This document shows, one piece after another, positions 25,806 to 35,563 of a stretch of 64,000 bases of DNA (position 1 is its first letter; every line of letters starts with the position of its first letter). The stretch covers positions 124,001 through 188,000 of the forward strand of contig JADJOC010000002.1 in NCBI GenBank assembly GCA_016713965.1. Direction: 5' to 3'. The notes beneath the pieces are model-generated. The model was not told where the DNA came from, did not search any database, and saw nothing but the letters and a program-made list of their open reading frames with translations. The DNA is from Chitinophagaceae bacterium (GTDB taxonomy: Bacteria; Bacteroidota; Bacteroidia; Chitinophagales; Chitinophagaceae). Both the position numbers and the translations under genes were made by a program.

Positions 25806-27966
25806 ATGAGGTTTTGTTTAATTATTGCCTTTTGGTTGATAAACTTTAATTTATATAGCCAGGCTGAAAAAAAATTTAACGATACTGCGTTTATGCAGCC
25901 TGTAGAAGTACTTGCAGTGAGGGCAGGTGAAAAAGCCCCTTTTGCAAAAACAAATCTTACAAAAAAAGAAATTGAAAAAATGAATATGGGGCAGGACCTG
26001 CCTTTTTTATTAAACCAAACTCCGTCTGTAATTGTAAATTCTGATGCAGGGAATGGCGTGGGCTATACCGGCATTCGCATACGCGGTACCGATGCCTCAC
26101 GGATAAACGTAACGCTAAATGGCATACCTTACAATGATGCCGAAAGCCAGGGAACATTCTTTGTAGACCTGCCGGACTTTTCTTCTTCAGTAAACAGCAT
26201 CCAGGTGCAGCGTGGCGTAGGCACATCCAGCAATGGTGCCGGGGCATTTGGCGCCAGCATTAATTTATCAACCAACGATATTAATAAAGAGTTTTATACA
26301 GCCTGGAATAATGCTTATGGCTCATTCAATACTTTAAAAAGTACGCTGCAATTTGGCAGCGGTATTTTAGGCAACCATTTTACTGTAGATGGAAGATTAA
26401 GTAAGATAAAAAGTGATGGCTATATTGACAGGGCTTCGAGTAACCTGCAATCATTTTATATAAGCACAGCATATATTGATAGCTTTGCTTCTGTGCGGTT
26501 GAATATTTTTTCCGGTAAAGAAAAAACTTACCAGGCCTGGAATGGGGTGCCTGAAAGCTTTTTAAAAACAGACAGGACATATAATTCAAGCGGAATGGAG
26601 CGTCCGGATAAACCTTACGAAAATGAAACTGATAATTATACACAAACACATTATCAATTATTTTTTAATAAACAATTAAAAAGATTCTGGAAATTTAATA
26701 CTGCCTTTTTTTTTACTAAAGGCAAAGGTTATTATGAACAATACAAGGCTGGTAGAAGCTTAAGCAGTTTTGGACTACCAGATTATTTTGATGGCACAGA
26801 TTCTATTAAAGAAACTGATGTGGTAAGAAGGCTTTGGCTGGATAATAATTTTTATGGAAATATTTTTAGCCTCCAGCATCAAAAAAATAATACGCAGCTG
26901 ACTGTTGGTGGCGGGTGGAATAAATATGAGGGGCGCCATTTTGGTGAGCTGGCCTGGGCCAAGGTACAAAGTGCTGTTCCGCTGAATTACAGGTGGTACG
27001 ATTTGCCTGCTACCAAAAGGGATTTTTCTTTATATGCAAAATGGACCCAGCAATTATTTAATACATTACAAACATATGCTGATGTGCAGTTTAGAAATGT
27101 AAACTATACAATTAATGGCTTCAGGGATAATCCTTTTTTAAAAATTTATAATAAATACTCATTTGTAAACCCGAAATTGGGGCTTACCTATAATAGTAAT
27201 GACTGGCAATTATATGCCTCTTTTGCTGTGGCACAAAAAGAACCAAACAGGGATGATTTTGAAGCCGGAATAACACAGCAGCCTAAAGCAGAAAAGCTAT
27301 ATGACTGGGAATGGGGTGTTGAAAAAAGAAATAAAAATTATAACCTTGCTGCTAATATTTATTTGATGCAATATCGTGACCAGTTGGTATTAACAGGAAA
27401 AATTAATGATGTAGGCGCATACACAAGAATTAACATACCTAAAAGCTACAGGCTGGGTGTTGAATTAAATGGTACAGTAAATTTTACTGAGTGGATAAAT
27501 GCTTCTGCTAATTTTACCATAAGTAAAAAATAAAATAAAAAGAATTTACAGAATACCTGGATGATTATGATAACGGTGGGCAACAAACGAAAAATATACG
27601 AATACAAATATTGCTTTTTCTCCTGGTATTGTTGCTGGCGGCAGTATTAATATCTTACCTGGAAAGAAAGTAGAAATAAATATGCTGGGCAAATATGTCG
27701 GCAGGCAATTTTTAGATAATACTTCGCAAAAGAGCAAGAGTTTAAACAGCTTTTTTACACAAGATGTAAGGATAAATTATATGCTAAAGAATAAATTATT
27801 TAAAGCCACAAATTTTATCCTGCAACTGAATAATATTTTTAATAAAAAATATGAGCCTAACGGCTATACCTTTAGCTACATTTATGAAGAGAAATTAACT
27901 ACAGAAAATTATTATTTCCCAATGACTGGATTTAATGCTATGATAGGAATTAATATAAATTTGTAA
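25806..27966 (+). CDS. TonB-dependent receptor, probable thiamine uptake (three frameshifts)
   Basis: Start at ATG 25806 with signal peptide MRFCLIIAFWLINFNLYSQ. The plug domain includes LPFLLNQTPSVIVNSD, GIRIRGTDASRINVTLNGIPYND and VQRGVGTSSNGAGAFGASIN; the beta-barrel follows, ~715 residues in all. The first frame ends at 27533. Removing an A from A6 (27525-27530) and A5 (27537-27541) gives SKNKIKEFTEYLDDYD, the usual barrel motif. A one-base insertion near 27590-27595 joins NTNIAFSPGIVAGG and the C-terminal strands (YYFPMTGFNAMIGININL). A TPP riboswitch in the leader indicates thiamine or a thiamine precursor as ligand. Confidence 0.93.
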
Positions 27967-27972
27967 ATAAGT

Positions 27973-28281
27973 TCATCCTCCGTATTTCTCTTTCCACCCT
28001 AACATACCGCCAGAGAGATTTTTTACATCTGTAAAGCCAAATGTTTCCAACATTACAGCAGCCATCATGCTTCGTTGCCCGCTACGGCAATAACAAATTA
28101 CTTCTTCAGTTTTAAAATCCTCAATATCATCAATCTGCATAACTTGTATTTTACCTAAAGGCAACAATATGCCCCCGATATTGAACTCTGCATTTTCATG
28201 AGGCTCCCGAACATCAATAAGATTTATTTTTTCACCTGATGCAAGGCGTTCATGCAGTTCTTCTACAGTAATAGTTGTCAT
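27973..28281 (-). CDS. single-domain rhodanese-like protein
   Basis: 102 residues, one rhodanese domain. It starts TTITVEELHERLASGE, has LIDVREPHENAEFNIGG, and the active-site loop CRSGQRS with the persulfide-carrying Cys (YCRSGQRSMMAA), ending GGMLGWKEKYGG. It is expected to move sulfane sulfur or bind thiols in the cytoplasm. It overlaps the upstream PASTA gene by 4 bases, so it is translationally coupled, and it lies convergent to the TonB receptor. Confidence 0.93.
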   Translation of the reverse strand: MTTITVEELHERLASGEKINLIDVREPHENAEFNIGGILLPLGKIQVMQIDDIEDFKTEEVICYCRSGQRSMMAAVMLETFGFTDVKNLSGGMLGWKEKYGG

Positions 28282-29111
28282 TTATTAGTTTTTTTAGGTG
28301 GTTTAGGGGTTTCAACGACTGAAGAATCTTCTTCTAAAGAAATATTTTCTTTAGATATCCAAATATCGATTACCTGCCCGGATTTAATAAAAGAAGGTAT
28401 ATCATATTCATCAAACCGGGGAGGATTTTGTTTCACTACAAAAGAATTGGCGGTATCGGTAACTCTTCCTTCAGTAATAATAGTACCTAATATTATATCC
28501 ATGTCATCCAATTGCTGCTTTGCAGCAGTATAAGTTAAGCCAATTAATGAAGGAACAATCATTTGCTCATCACCAAGTCCTTTGCCTACAACCAATGTTA
28601 TTTTACTTCCCCATTGTATTTTTGCATTTTCAAGAATTTGTACTCCCCTATATTGCTGTTCTATTACTGAGCCTTTCATAAAATCTGGCCGGTAAATAGT
28701 GTCTTCTAATTTTAAATGCCTCCGTTCTAATTCGTCCAGAGCATTACGCAGGCTTAAGCCTATTAAGTCTGGCATTTCAACTAATGGAGGCATGACTCTG
28801 TTAACAGTTAAAAAAACAGTGCGGTTAATCTTAACTGTTGCATTAGCATCAGGCAACTGTTTTAATACTATACCCCTGGTGGCAGTTTCTACATATACTG
28901 AGTCTTGTATTTTTACTTCAAACCCTTGCTTTTCCAATAATTGAATGGCTTCGGTTGTTTTTTTATTTAATACATTAGGCACAGTCAGATGATCGCCATG
29001 TTTGGTTATGCGGCTTAGAATCTGGAAAAATAAAAATATCAGCAGCAGTCCCAAGGCTATAGCTACCAGTAGATTTACCCAAAATGGCCGTCTTGTAATG
29101 AATCTAAACAA
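28278..29111 (-). CDS. PASTA-domain membrane protein
   Basis: 277 residues. A short cytoplasmic start and one membrane helix (residues ~11-32) are followed by three PASTA repeats, recognisable by V/MP[ND]L[IV]G.. words: LTVPNVLNKKTTEAIQLLEKQGF, MPDLIGLSLRNALDELERR and VPSLIGLTYTAAKQQLDD. The tail is Pro/Lys-rich (VVETPKPPKKTNK). PASTA domains bind muropeptides or lipid II. Here they are on a membrane anchor without a kinase or PBP domain. The neighbours are ddl upstream and rhodanese downstream. Confidence 0.9.
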   Translation of the reverse strand: MFRFITRRPFWVNLLVAIALGLLLIFLFFQILSRITKHGDHLTVPNVLNKKTTEAIQLLEKQGFEVKIQDSVYVETATRGIVLKQLPDANATVKINRTVFLTVNRVMPPLVEMPDLIGLSLRNALDELERRHLKLEDTIYRPDFMKGSVIEQQYRGVQILENAKIQWGSKITLVVGKGLGDEQMIVPSLIGLTYTAAKQQLDDMDIILGTIITEGRVTDTANSFVVKQNPPRFDEYDIPSFIKSGQVIDIWISKENISLEEDSSVVETPKPPKKTNK

Positions 29112-29151
29112 AAGTAAAAATTTATAGTTAAAATATTTAAGTTATCAAATA

Positions 29152-30102
29152 TCATAAATTATTTCCGAAGCACTCTTCTAATATCTCAGAATAAAAATCT
29201 TTCAATGTCCATCCCATAGCTACTACCTGCTGCGGTACTATGCTTGCAGCACTTTGCCCGGGTACGGTGTTTATTTCCAACAAGTAAGGCAATTTATCTG
29301 TTTCATTGTAAATAAAATCTATCCTTACTACCCCTGCGCAATTAAAAATAGCATATGTTTTTTTTGCGTCTTCCCTGATTTGTTCGGCTATTCCATGATC
29401 AACCTGGGCAGGGGTTACTTCTTCGCTTGCACCTTCGTATTTAGCCTCATAATCAAAAAATTCTTTTTTAGAAATTATTTCCGTGATTTCGGTAAATTCC
29501 CTTCCTGCAATAAATTCTTCTACCAGCACCTGGTCATCTTCTGCAAATGCCTTTTTTAGCGCTGGCTGCAGATCCGCAGCATCTTTTACTTTGCTCATTC
29601 CGATACTGCTGCCGCCATTATTAGGCTTTACAAAAACAGGTAATTTTATATCCGCTAAAATTTCATCTGTAGTTACCGGGTGATTTTTAAAAAGGTGCAT
29701 TGACCTTGCCACGCTCAAGTCGGCAAATGCTGCTACGGCTACGGTGTATCTTTTATTAAATGTTATAGCACTAACAGCTGCATCGCACCCTGTGTATGGA
29801 ATCTTCAGGCAATCTAAATAGCCTTGTAGCTTTCCATCTTCTCCGGGTGTGCCATGCAAGCCTATTAATACTGCATCAAAATTTATTTTTGTTTCATCAA
29901 TTATTATAGAAAAATCATTTTTATCTACAGCGATTTTTTTTCCATCCTCTGCCAGGTAAAACCAACCTTGCGGATGAATATCAATGGTATAGACTTCCCA
30001 CTTTTCCTTATCTAAATTATTTTGTATAGTAACAGCGCTTTTATAAGATATAACCGCTTCGCCGGAATAGCCGCCAGTTACCAATGCAATTTTTTTTATC
30101 AT
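29152..30102 (-). CDS. ddl: D-alanine--D-alanine ligase
   Basis: 316 residues, ATP-grasp fold. N-terminal: KIALVTGGYSGEAVISYKSA; central ALIGLHGTPGEDGKLQGYLD; ATP lid VFVKPNNGGSSIGMSKV; metal site VVRIDFIY and LLEINTVPGQSAASIVPQQ. It makes D-Ala-D-Ala for peptidoglycan precursors in the cytoplasm. The Bacteroidota variant has GGYSGE at the start. It heads a probable operon ddl-PASTA-rhodanese with a 40-base gap. Confidence 0.96.
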   Translation of the reverse strand: MIKKIALVTGGYSGEAVISYKSAVTIQNNLDKEKWEVYTIDIHPQGWFYLAEDGKKIAVDKNDFSIIIDETKINFDAVLIGLHGTPGEDGKLQGYLDCLKIPYTGCDAAVSAITFNKRYTVAVAAFADLSVARSMHLFKNHPVTTDEILADIKLPVFVKPNNGGSSIGMSKVKDAADLQPALKKAFAEDDQVLVEEFIAGREFTEITEIISKKEFFDYEAKYEGASEEVTPAQVDHGIAEQIREDAKKTYAIFNCAGVVRIDFIYNETDKLPYLLEINTVPGQSAASIVPQQVVAMGWTLKDFYSEILEECFGNNL

Positions 30103-30264
30103 TAGTTGAAAAAGTTATTTGTAGTGATTTAAATATTTAATCTTACCGGTTATTTGCTTTTAATTAATTTAAGGTTGCTAATTATTTATTAATTTTTTAT
30201 AGCAACTTTATAGTTTTATTATTGTGCAAATTCATTTTTTTACTGGCAACTTGCATTTAATTAG

Positions 30265-30750
30265 CTATTGTTCTTCACTTATGCCTTCATTGCCGCTGTC
30301 TAATACAAACTTCCAGTTGCCATCTTGTTGTTTTCTCCATACGCTTACATAGGTACCGTATAATGTAGTGTCTTTTGCTTGCGGAATAAGTTTATAATAC
30401 CCATATGTAAAACCCAATTCACCGGATTGGGCTACCATGCCGTCATTTGGCTCCCACTCTAAAATATAAGTACTGTCATTAAGCTGGCTTAAATAATCAA
30501 TAGCCTCTGCACCAATAATAGGCCGTTCATTAGGTTTTAATAATACACCGTTACTATCAATATATTCTATAAAAGCAGTTTTCATTCCCTTTTCTTTGCT
30601 CAACTTAGAAAAAGCCCTGTCAGCCTCCATCATATTTTCCCTGGCTGAGAGAATACTTTCAGCATTAGATGAAGCACCTTTTTTTTCACCAATATCAGAA
30701 CAGGAAAAAACTATTACTAATAATACAGCACCCAGCAACTTTTTTATCAT
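30265..30750 (-). CDS. DUF4440 / SnoaL-like lipoprotein
   Basis: 161 residues. A lipoprotein signal peptide (MIKKLLGAVLLVIVFSC) has its lipobox ending at Cys 17. The mature part has the alpha+beta-barrel NTF2-like pattern: MEADRAFSKLSKEKGMKTAF, then VLLKPNERPIIGAEAI, then SGELGFTYGYYKL and WRKQQDGNWKFVLDSG. This matches DUF4440. It is predicted to be outer-membrane or periplasmic anchored, with an unknown ligand or role. Monocistronic. Confidence 0.85.
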   Translation of the reverse strand: MIKKLLGAVLLVIVFSCSDIGEKKGASSNAESILSARENMMEADRAFSKLSKEKGMKTAFIEYIDSNGVLLKPNERPIIGAEAIDYLSQLNDSTYILEWEPNDGMVAQSGELGFTYGYYKLIPQAKDTTLYGTYVSVWRKQQDGNWKFVLDSGNEGISEEQ

Positions 30751-30822
30751 ATCAATAGTAATTTATTATAAAAGGCGAAAGTATTACTAATACCCTCGCC
30801 CTTTAGCAGGAAATATTACCTA

Positions 30823-31191
30823 TTACAACAGGCATTTAAGGTCATTAAACATGCATACGTTCTTTTTGGCCAATAGCTCATCTACAGTCTCTTTATACAT
30901 TTCATCGGGTACACAGCAATCCACCGGGCACACTGCCGCACACTGGGGCTCTTCATGAAACCCTTGGCACTCTGTACATTTATTTGCAGTAATATAATAA
31001 GTATCCATGCTAACTGGCGGGTTACGCTGATCGGCATCAACAACACTGCCATCCATTAAAGTAAACATTCCTTTTATAGCAGTACCGTCCGAAACTGCCC
31101 ATTGTACCCCACCTTCATATATTGCATTATTAGGGCATTCTGGTTCGCATGCACCACAATTAATACACTCATCAGTTATTTTTATAGCCAT
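30823..31191 (-). CDS. 4Fe-4S dicluster ferredoxin
   Basis: 122 residues. First cluster motif CINCGACEPECP; second CTECQGFHEEPQCAAVCPVD. Between them is a ~50-residue insertion (VVDADQRNPPVSMDTYY) and a C-terminal extension, both typical of Bacteroidota YfhL-like ferredoxins. It is a low-potential electron carrier. It diverges from the acyl-CoA reductase, 76 bases between starts, so it may supply electrons in the same pathway; that is inference. Confidence 0.92.
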   Translation of the reverse strand: MAIKITDECINCGACEPECPNNAIYEGGVQWAVSDGTAIKGMFTLMDGSVVDADQRNPPVSMDTYYITANKCTECQGFHEEPQCAAVCPVDCCVPDEMYKETVDELLAKKNVCMFNDLKCLL

Positions 31192-31267
31192 TATTGTAAA
31201 TTTAAATTTTGCTCCACAAAAAAGTAGAACGAATTTTACTAATTAAACGCAAGTTAATAACAACACA

Positions 31268-32263
31268 ATGAATTTACAAGAACGAATTGATATTTTAGTA
31301 CGCCTTGGAGAATATTTAGCAGAGAATAATGAGGAATGGAAAGCTGTTAAACAAAATGCTTTTTTACGCAATAACTGGTTTACCACAGCATTTATTGATA
31401 TAGCCGTAAATAATATCAACAATAGCTTTTTACAAAAAGAAAATTTACAAAAATGGATATATCATTACCGGCTGGATGATAATATCAACAAAAAAAATAT
31501 AGGTATAGTGATGGCTGGGAATATACCATTGGTGGGCTTTCATGATTTTTTATGTGTATTTATCAGTGGTCATATTCAAACTATTAAGTTATCTGCAAAA
31601 GATGATCTGTTAATAAAGCACTTGATAGAAAAAATGTATGACTGGAATGTAAAAGTGAAAAACTACATTTTATTTGCTGAACTATTAAAAGGATGTGATG
31701 CCTATATTGCCACAGGCAGTAATAATTCTGCCAGGTATTTTGAACAATATTTTTCTAAATATCCAAATATTATCAGGCATAACCGAACATCTGTGGCGAT
31801 ATTAAACGGAAAGGAAACAGAGCAGGATTTAATAAACTTAAGTGATGATGTACATTTGTATTTTGGTCTTGGTTGCAGGAATGTCACTAAAATATACGTA
31901 CCGGATAATTATGACTTTGTTCCGTTGGTAAATGCCTTTAAACGATACAATTATTTGTCTGACCATAATAAATATACCAACAATTATGATTACCAATTAT
32001 CACTGGCGCTGCTTAATAATATTTATTATATGTCAAGCGGGTCGACACTATTGATAGAGAGTGAAATAATTTTTTCACCTGTAAGCCGTTTAAATTATGA
32101 ATTTTATACTAATACGGCATCAGTATTTGAAGACATAAAAAATAATAAGGATATACAATGCGTTGTAGGTATGTACGGGGTGCCATTGGGTGCTGCACAA
32201 AAACCAGGTTTATTTGATTATGCAGATGGCATAGATGTTATGGAGTTTTTATTAACATTATAA
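31268..32263 (+). CDS. acyl-CoA reductase (LuxC family)
   Basis: 331 residues, similar in size to short LuxC-type proteins (PF05893). NAD(P)-binding part: IGIVMAGNIPLVGFHDFLCVF; AYIATGSNNSARYFEQYF; IIRHNRTSVAIL. The likely active-site Cys is in LYFGLGCRNVTKIYVP. It should reduce a fatty acyl-CoA or acyl-ACP to the aldehyde, in the cytoplasm. No LuxAB or LuxE is nearby, so the product is not for light; lipid or aldehyde metabolism is likely. It diverges from the ferredoxin gene. Confidence 0.88.
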   Translation: MNLQERIDILVRLGEYLAENNEEWKAVKQNAFLRNNWFTTAFIDIAVNNINNSFLQKENLQKWIYHYRLDDNINKKNIGIVMAGNIPLVGFHDFLCVFISGHIQTIKLSAKDDLLIKHLIEKMYDWNVKVKNYILFAELLKGCDAYIATGSNNSARYFEQYFSKYPNIIRHNRTSVAILNGKETEQDLINLSDDVHLYFGLGCRNVTKIYVPDNYDFVPLVNAFKRYNYLSDHNKYTNNYDYQLSLALLNNIYYMSSGSTLLIESEIIFSPVSRLNYEFYTNTASVFEDIKNNKDIQCVVGMYGVPLGAAQKPGLFDYADGIDVMEFLLTL

Positions 32264-32387
32264 AACTACGAAACCCTTCCTAATTAATTGTTAAACCTGT
32301 CAGAAGGTAAATACATTTTGTCAGTAGTTTGTTACTTTGTATAAGCAGGCACAAGAGTTGATATTAGTAGATGAATATGGCGATATT

Positions 32388-32440
32388 GTACAAGAGTGCG
32401 GCCCCACCTTCGGACGGGGCAGGCAGCCAATGAAGCCTAA
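32388..32440 (+). repeat. palindromic intergenic element (family A copy)
   Basis: GTACAAGAGTGCGG, then the hairpin CCCCACCTTCGGACGGGG, then CAGGCAGCCAATGAAGCC. The hairpin matches the copy at 6.9 kb (-), the right flank matches the copy at 38.2 kb (-), and the left flank matches the one at 57.45 kb. It lies 52 bases before the HtrA ATG. Confidence 0.65.
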
Positions 32441-32491
32441 TAGTAATTCAATGGTTTGGCCCAAAAAATAAAAATTTAAAATACAATAGAG

Positions 32492-34026
32492 ATGAAAATG
32501 AAACAAATATTTTTTACCGTGGTTATTAGTGCCTTTACCACCTGTGGGGTATTTTGGGGGTATAGTAAATTTGTTAAAAAAGATAATATATATGCAGGGC
32601 AGACACCTAGCACAATACCCAATAATTATAAATATGCAGGCTTTTTTGACGAGGATACCCCACCTGTAACAGTTGATTTTACACAATCGGCAGCTGCGTC
32701 CATACCTGCAGTAGTGCATATTAAAACGAAAACGAATGCCAAGCAAATAAATAATAACCTTCCCCAGAACCAAAGACCCAGGAACCCGTTTGGTGATATC
32801 TTTGATGATGAAATTTTTGAACAATTTTTTGGCGGCAGAAATAACAATATCATTCCAGAGCAAAGGGCATCGGGCAGTGGGGTAATTATTAGCGAAGACG
32901 GGTATATTGTTACCAATAATCACGTGGTAAACAAAGCAGACGAAATTACTGTAACATTAAGCAACAAAAAGGTATACAAGGCCAAAGTAATTGGTACAGA
33001 TCCGGCATATGATATAGCAGTTATAAAGGTAGAGGCGGCAGGCCTGCCTTTTTTAATCTACGGAAATTCTGATGATGTAAAAATAGGGCAATGGGTATTA
33101 GCAATTGGATATCCATTAAATTTGGAAACAACCGTAACCGCTGGTATTGTGAGTGCTAAGGCAAGGAGCCTGGGTTTAAATAAAGACAGAAAAGGTGGCC
33201 AGGGTATTGAATCGTTTATACAAACTGATGCCGCAGTAAACATGGGCAACAGTGGTGGTGCCCTGGTAAATACTGAAGGTAAATTGATTGGAATTAACTC
33301 TGCCATTGCATCCCCTACGGGTTATTATTCCGGGTACTCTTATGCTATACCTGTTAATATTGTAAAAAAAGTTATTAATGATTTAATTCAATATGGTACT
33401 GTGCAAAGAGGATATTTAGGAATTAAATATCTAAATGCCAGCGACCTGACAGAAGAAGAAAAAAGCGAAGCGACATACCGACAGGCACTGAGGGCATATA
33501 CATAGATGAAGTACCACAAGATGGTGGTGCCTACTCAGCAGGCATTCGTAAAGGTGATATCATACGCAAAATTAACGGATTGGAAATAAACAGTGGTGCA
33601 GAAATACAGGAGCGTATCAGCAGCTATAAACCCGGCGACAAAATTGATGTAACTTATTTACGTGATGGAAAAGAAAATACAGTTACTGTTTCTTTAAAAA
33701 ACCTAGGAGGTAATTTTGATGTGGTAAAAAGCGACTTTATCTCAGATGCTTTGGGCGCAGATTTAGAATCGCTTGATGCAAAAAAAGCAAAACAATATGG
33801 CATTAACGGCGGAGTTGTAGTTAAAAAAATAAACACTAGTGGTGCATTAAATGACCAGACGAGGATGAAAGACAGTTTTATCATTTTAAAGGTAAATGAT
33901 ACAGAAGTAAAAAGTGTAGATGAATTAAGAACTGCTATCGGTACCCAGAAATCTATTACAATAAGTGGTTTTTACCCGGGTTATGATGGAGTATATGAAT
34001 ATCCTATTACTTTAAACCAACAATAG
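32492..34026 (+). CDS. degP: HtrA/DegP-like periplasmic serine protease (frameshift)
   Basis: The catalytic part is intact: N-terminal signal anchor (MKMKQIFFTVVISAFTTCGVF), His in VTNNHVVN, Asp in DPAYDIAVIKV, Ser in MGNSGGALV. The frame stops at 33505 after EEEKSEA. Adding one A to the A6 run at 33459-33464 reads EEKKRSDIPTGTEGIYIDEV and continues through PDZ1 (GAYSAGIRKGDIIRKINGLEI) and PDZ2 (GVVVKKINTSGALND..., DSFIILKVNDTEV) to 34026, ~511 residues. It degrades or refolds misfolded envelope proteins. It ends at a bidirectional terminator shared with the amylase gene. Confidence 0.95.
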
Positions 34027-34033
34027 CAATATT

Positions 34034-34078
34034 ATAAAATCAAAAATGGCAATTAATAATTGCCATTTTTGATTTTAT
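34034..34078. terminator. bidirectional terminator
   Basis: Perfect 21-bp stem (34034-34054 with 34058-34078), core CAAAAATGGCAATT, loop AAT. It covers the last codons of the amylase and follows the HtrA stop by 7 bases. Confidence 0.88.
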
Positions 34079-35463
34079 CTCTTCTCGTATACCCTATATT
34101 CCCATGGCTGCATATCAAACAATTTGCTATCAGTAAAATCATTATTGCTTTTGTCAAATACGTTCACATATTTTCCTGAAATTATATTATTCTGAATCTC
34201 AAATCTGGCTACATCTTTACTTAAATTGAGTAAAACCAATACTTCATCACCACCATTTTTTCTTACATAAGCCAATACATTTTTATCTGCATCAATACGC
34301 AAACGGTAAGTACTAACATCATTATCTCCGGCACTTAATGCCTTATTGGTTTTTCGCAAATTATTTAAAGTTTTATAAAAATTATCCAGCTCATATTTTC
34401 CATTCCATTCAATAGGATCTTTTTCAAAAAATTGAAGCCGTTTTTTATTAGGCAACTCCTGGCCGCCATAAATTAAAGGTATACCATCCCATGTAAAACT
34501 AAACACTGCCAGGGCTAAAGCCATATCACCATATTTTTCATACTCGGTACCATTCCAGCTGTTTTCATCATGGTTTGTGGTAAACCACAAATTTATACCA
34601 CTACCATTTTTTGCAGTAGCATCATATTTTAGTAAAACACTGTCCAAAATTTTTATATCAGGGTCTTTTTTGTAAAATTCTTCAGTTTTGTGCATCCACG
34701 ACCAGGTATAAGCCGCATCAAAAGCTTTTCCGTATTCAGGATGTTCCAAAGGGTCATTTTCCGCCAGCCAGAAAAGTGTTTTTATTTTTTCCAGTTCAGC
34801 CCTGGCTTCCAGCCAAAAATCAAGCTCTACCCAAAATGCAAGATCGCACCGAAAGCCATCAATATCACATTCAGTGACCCAGAATTTCATTGCGCTGATC
34901 ATAGCTTTGCGCAACTCAGTATTGGTAAAATCCAATTCAATAATATCATCCATACCACTTGCAATCTTAAAGGTACCGGTGATGGTATCTTTCTCATAAT
35001 ATCCAGGATGGCTTTTTGTCCATACATGGTCCCACCCTGTATGATTGGCTACCCAGTCTATTATCACTTTAAAACCCATACCATGTGCTGTTCTGACCAA
35101 GTTCTTCACATCATCCAGGTTACCAAATTCCGAATTAACAGCAGTATAATCACTACAGGCATAATAACTCCCCAAACTGCCTTTTTTGTTTTGCTGCGAT
35201 ATTGGTGTCAACGGCATAAACCATAAAACCTCCACTCCCATTTCTTTTAACCTCGGCAATTCTTTTGCAAATGCGTTAAGCGTACCCTCTTTTGTATACT
35301 GCCTGAGGTTTACCTCATAGACATTGGTATTGTGTATCCAGCCAGCTTTTTTAAAGGTAGTTGTCGTCATATTTTTTACAGGAGTTTTTTTAGAAATTGA
35401 TTGCTTATAACTGCAAGCAAAAAAACAAATGCTTACTGATGCGATTAATATCTTTTTAATCAT
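34075..35463 (-). CDS. GH13 alpha-amylase-family lipoprotein
   Basis: 462 residues. Lipoprotein signal (MIKKILIASVSICFFAC) with lipobox Cys at residue 17. GH13 landmarks: VIIDWVANH (region I), DGFRCDLAFW (region II, nucleophile Asp), FWLAEND (region III, acid/base Glu), WFTTNHDENS (region IV, transition-state Asp). A C-terminal all-beta domain ends WEYRVYEKR. It is a surface or periplasmic glycosidase acting on alpha-1,4-glucans or related sugars. There are no sus genes beside it. It is convergent with HtrA. Confidence 0.93.
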   Translation of the reverse strand: MIKKILIASVSICFFACSYKQSISKKTPVKNMTTTTFKKAGWIHNTNVYEVNLRQYTKEGTLNAFAKELPRLKEMGVEVLWFMPLTPISQQNKKGSLGSYYACSDYTAVNSEFGNLDDVKNLVRTAHGMGFKVIIDWVANHTGWDHVWTKSHPGYYEKDTITGTFKIASGMDDIIELDFTNTELRKAMISAMKFWVTECDIDGFRCDLAFWVELDFWLEARAELEKIKTLFWLAENDPLEHPEYGKAFDAAYTWSWMHKTEEFYKKDPDIKILDSVLLKYDATAKNGSGINLWFTTNHDENSWNGTEYEKYGDMALALAVFSFTWDGIPLIYGGQELPNKKRLQFFEKDPIEWNGKYELDNFYKTLNNLRKTNKALSAGDNDVSTYRLRIDADKNVLAYVRKNGGDEVLVLLNLSKDVARFEIQNNIISGKYVNVFDKSNNDFTDSKLFDMQPWEYRVYEKR

Positions 35464-35538
35464 GAATGTTATTTTGTTAATGTAAATGTAAGTGTGATGG
35501 ATAAAAATTTCAAATCAATTTATTCTACTACAACATTG

Positions 35539-35546
35539 TACCTTTG
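35539..35546 (+). promoter_or_regulatory. -7 promoter element of ispH
   Basis: TACCTTTG is an exact TAnnTTTG match, 18 bases before the ispH ATG. Confidence 0.75.
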
Positions 35547-35563
35547 TACTTGTTAAATATAAC

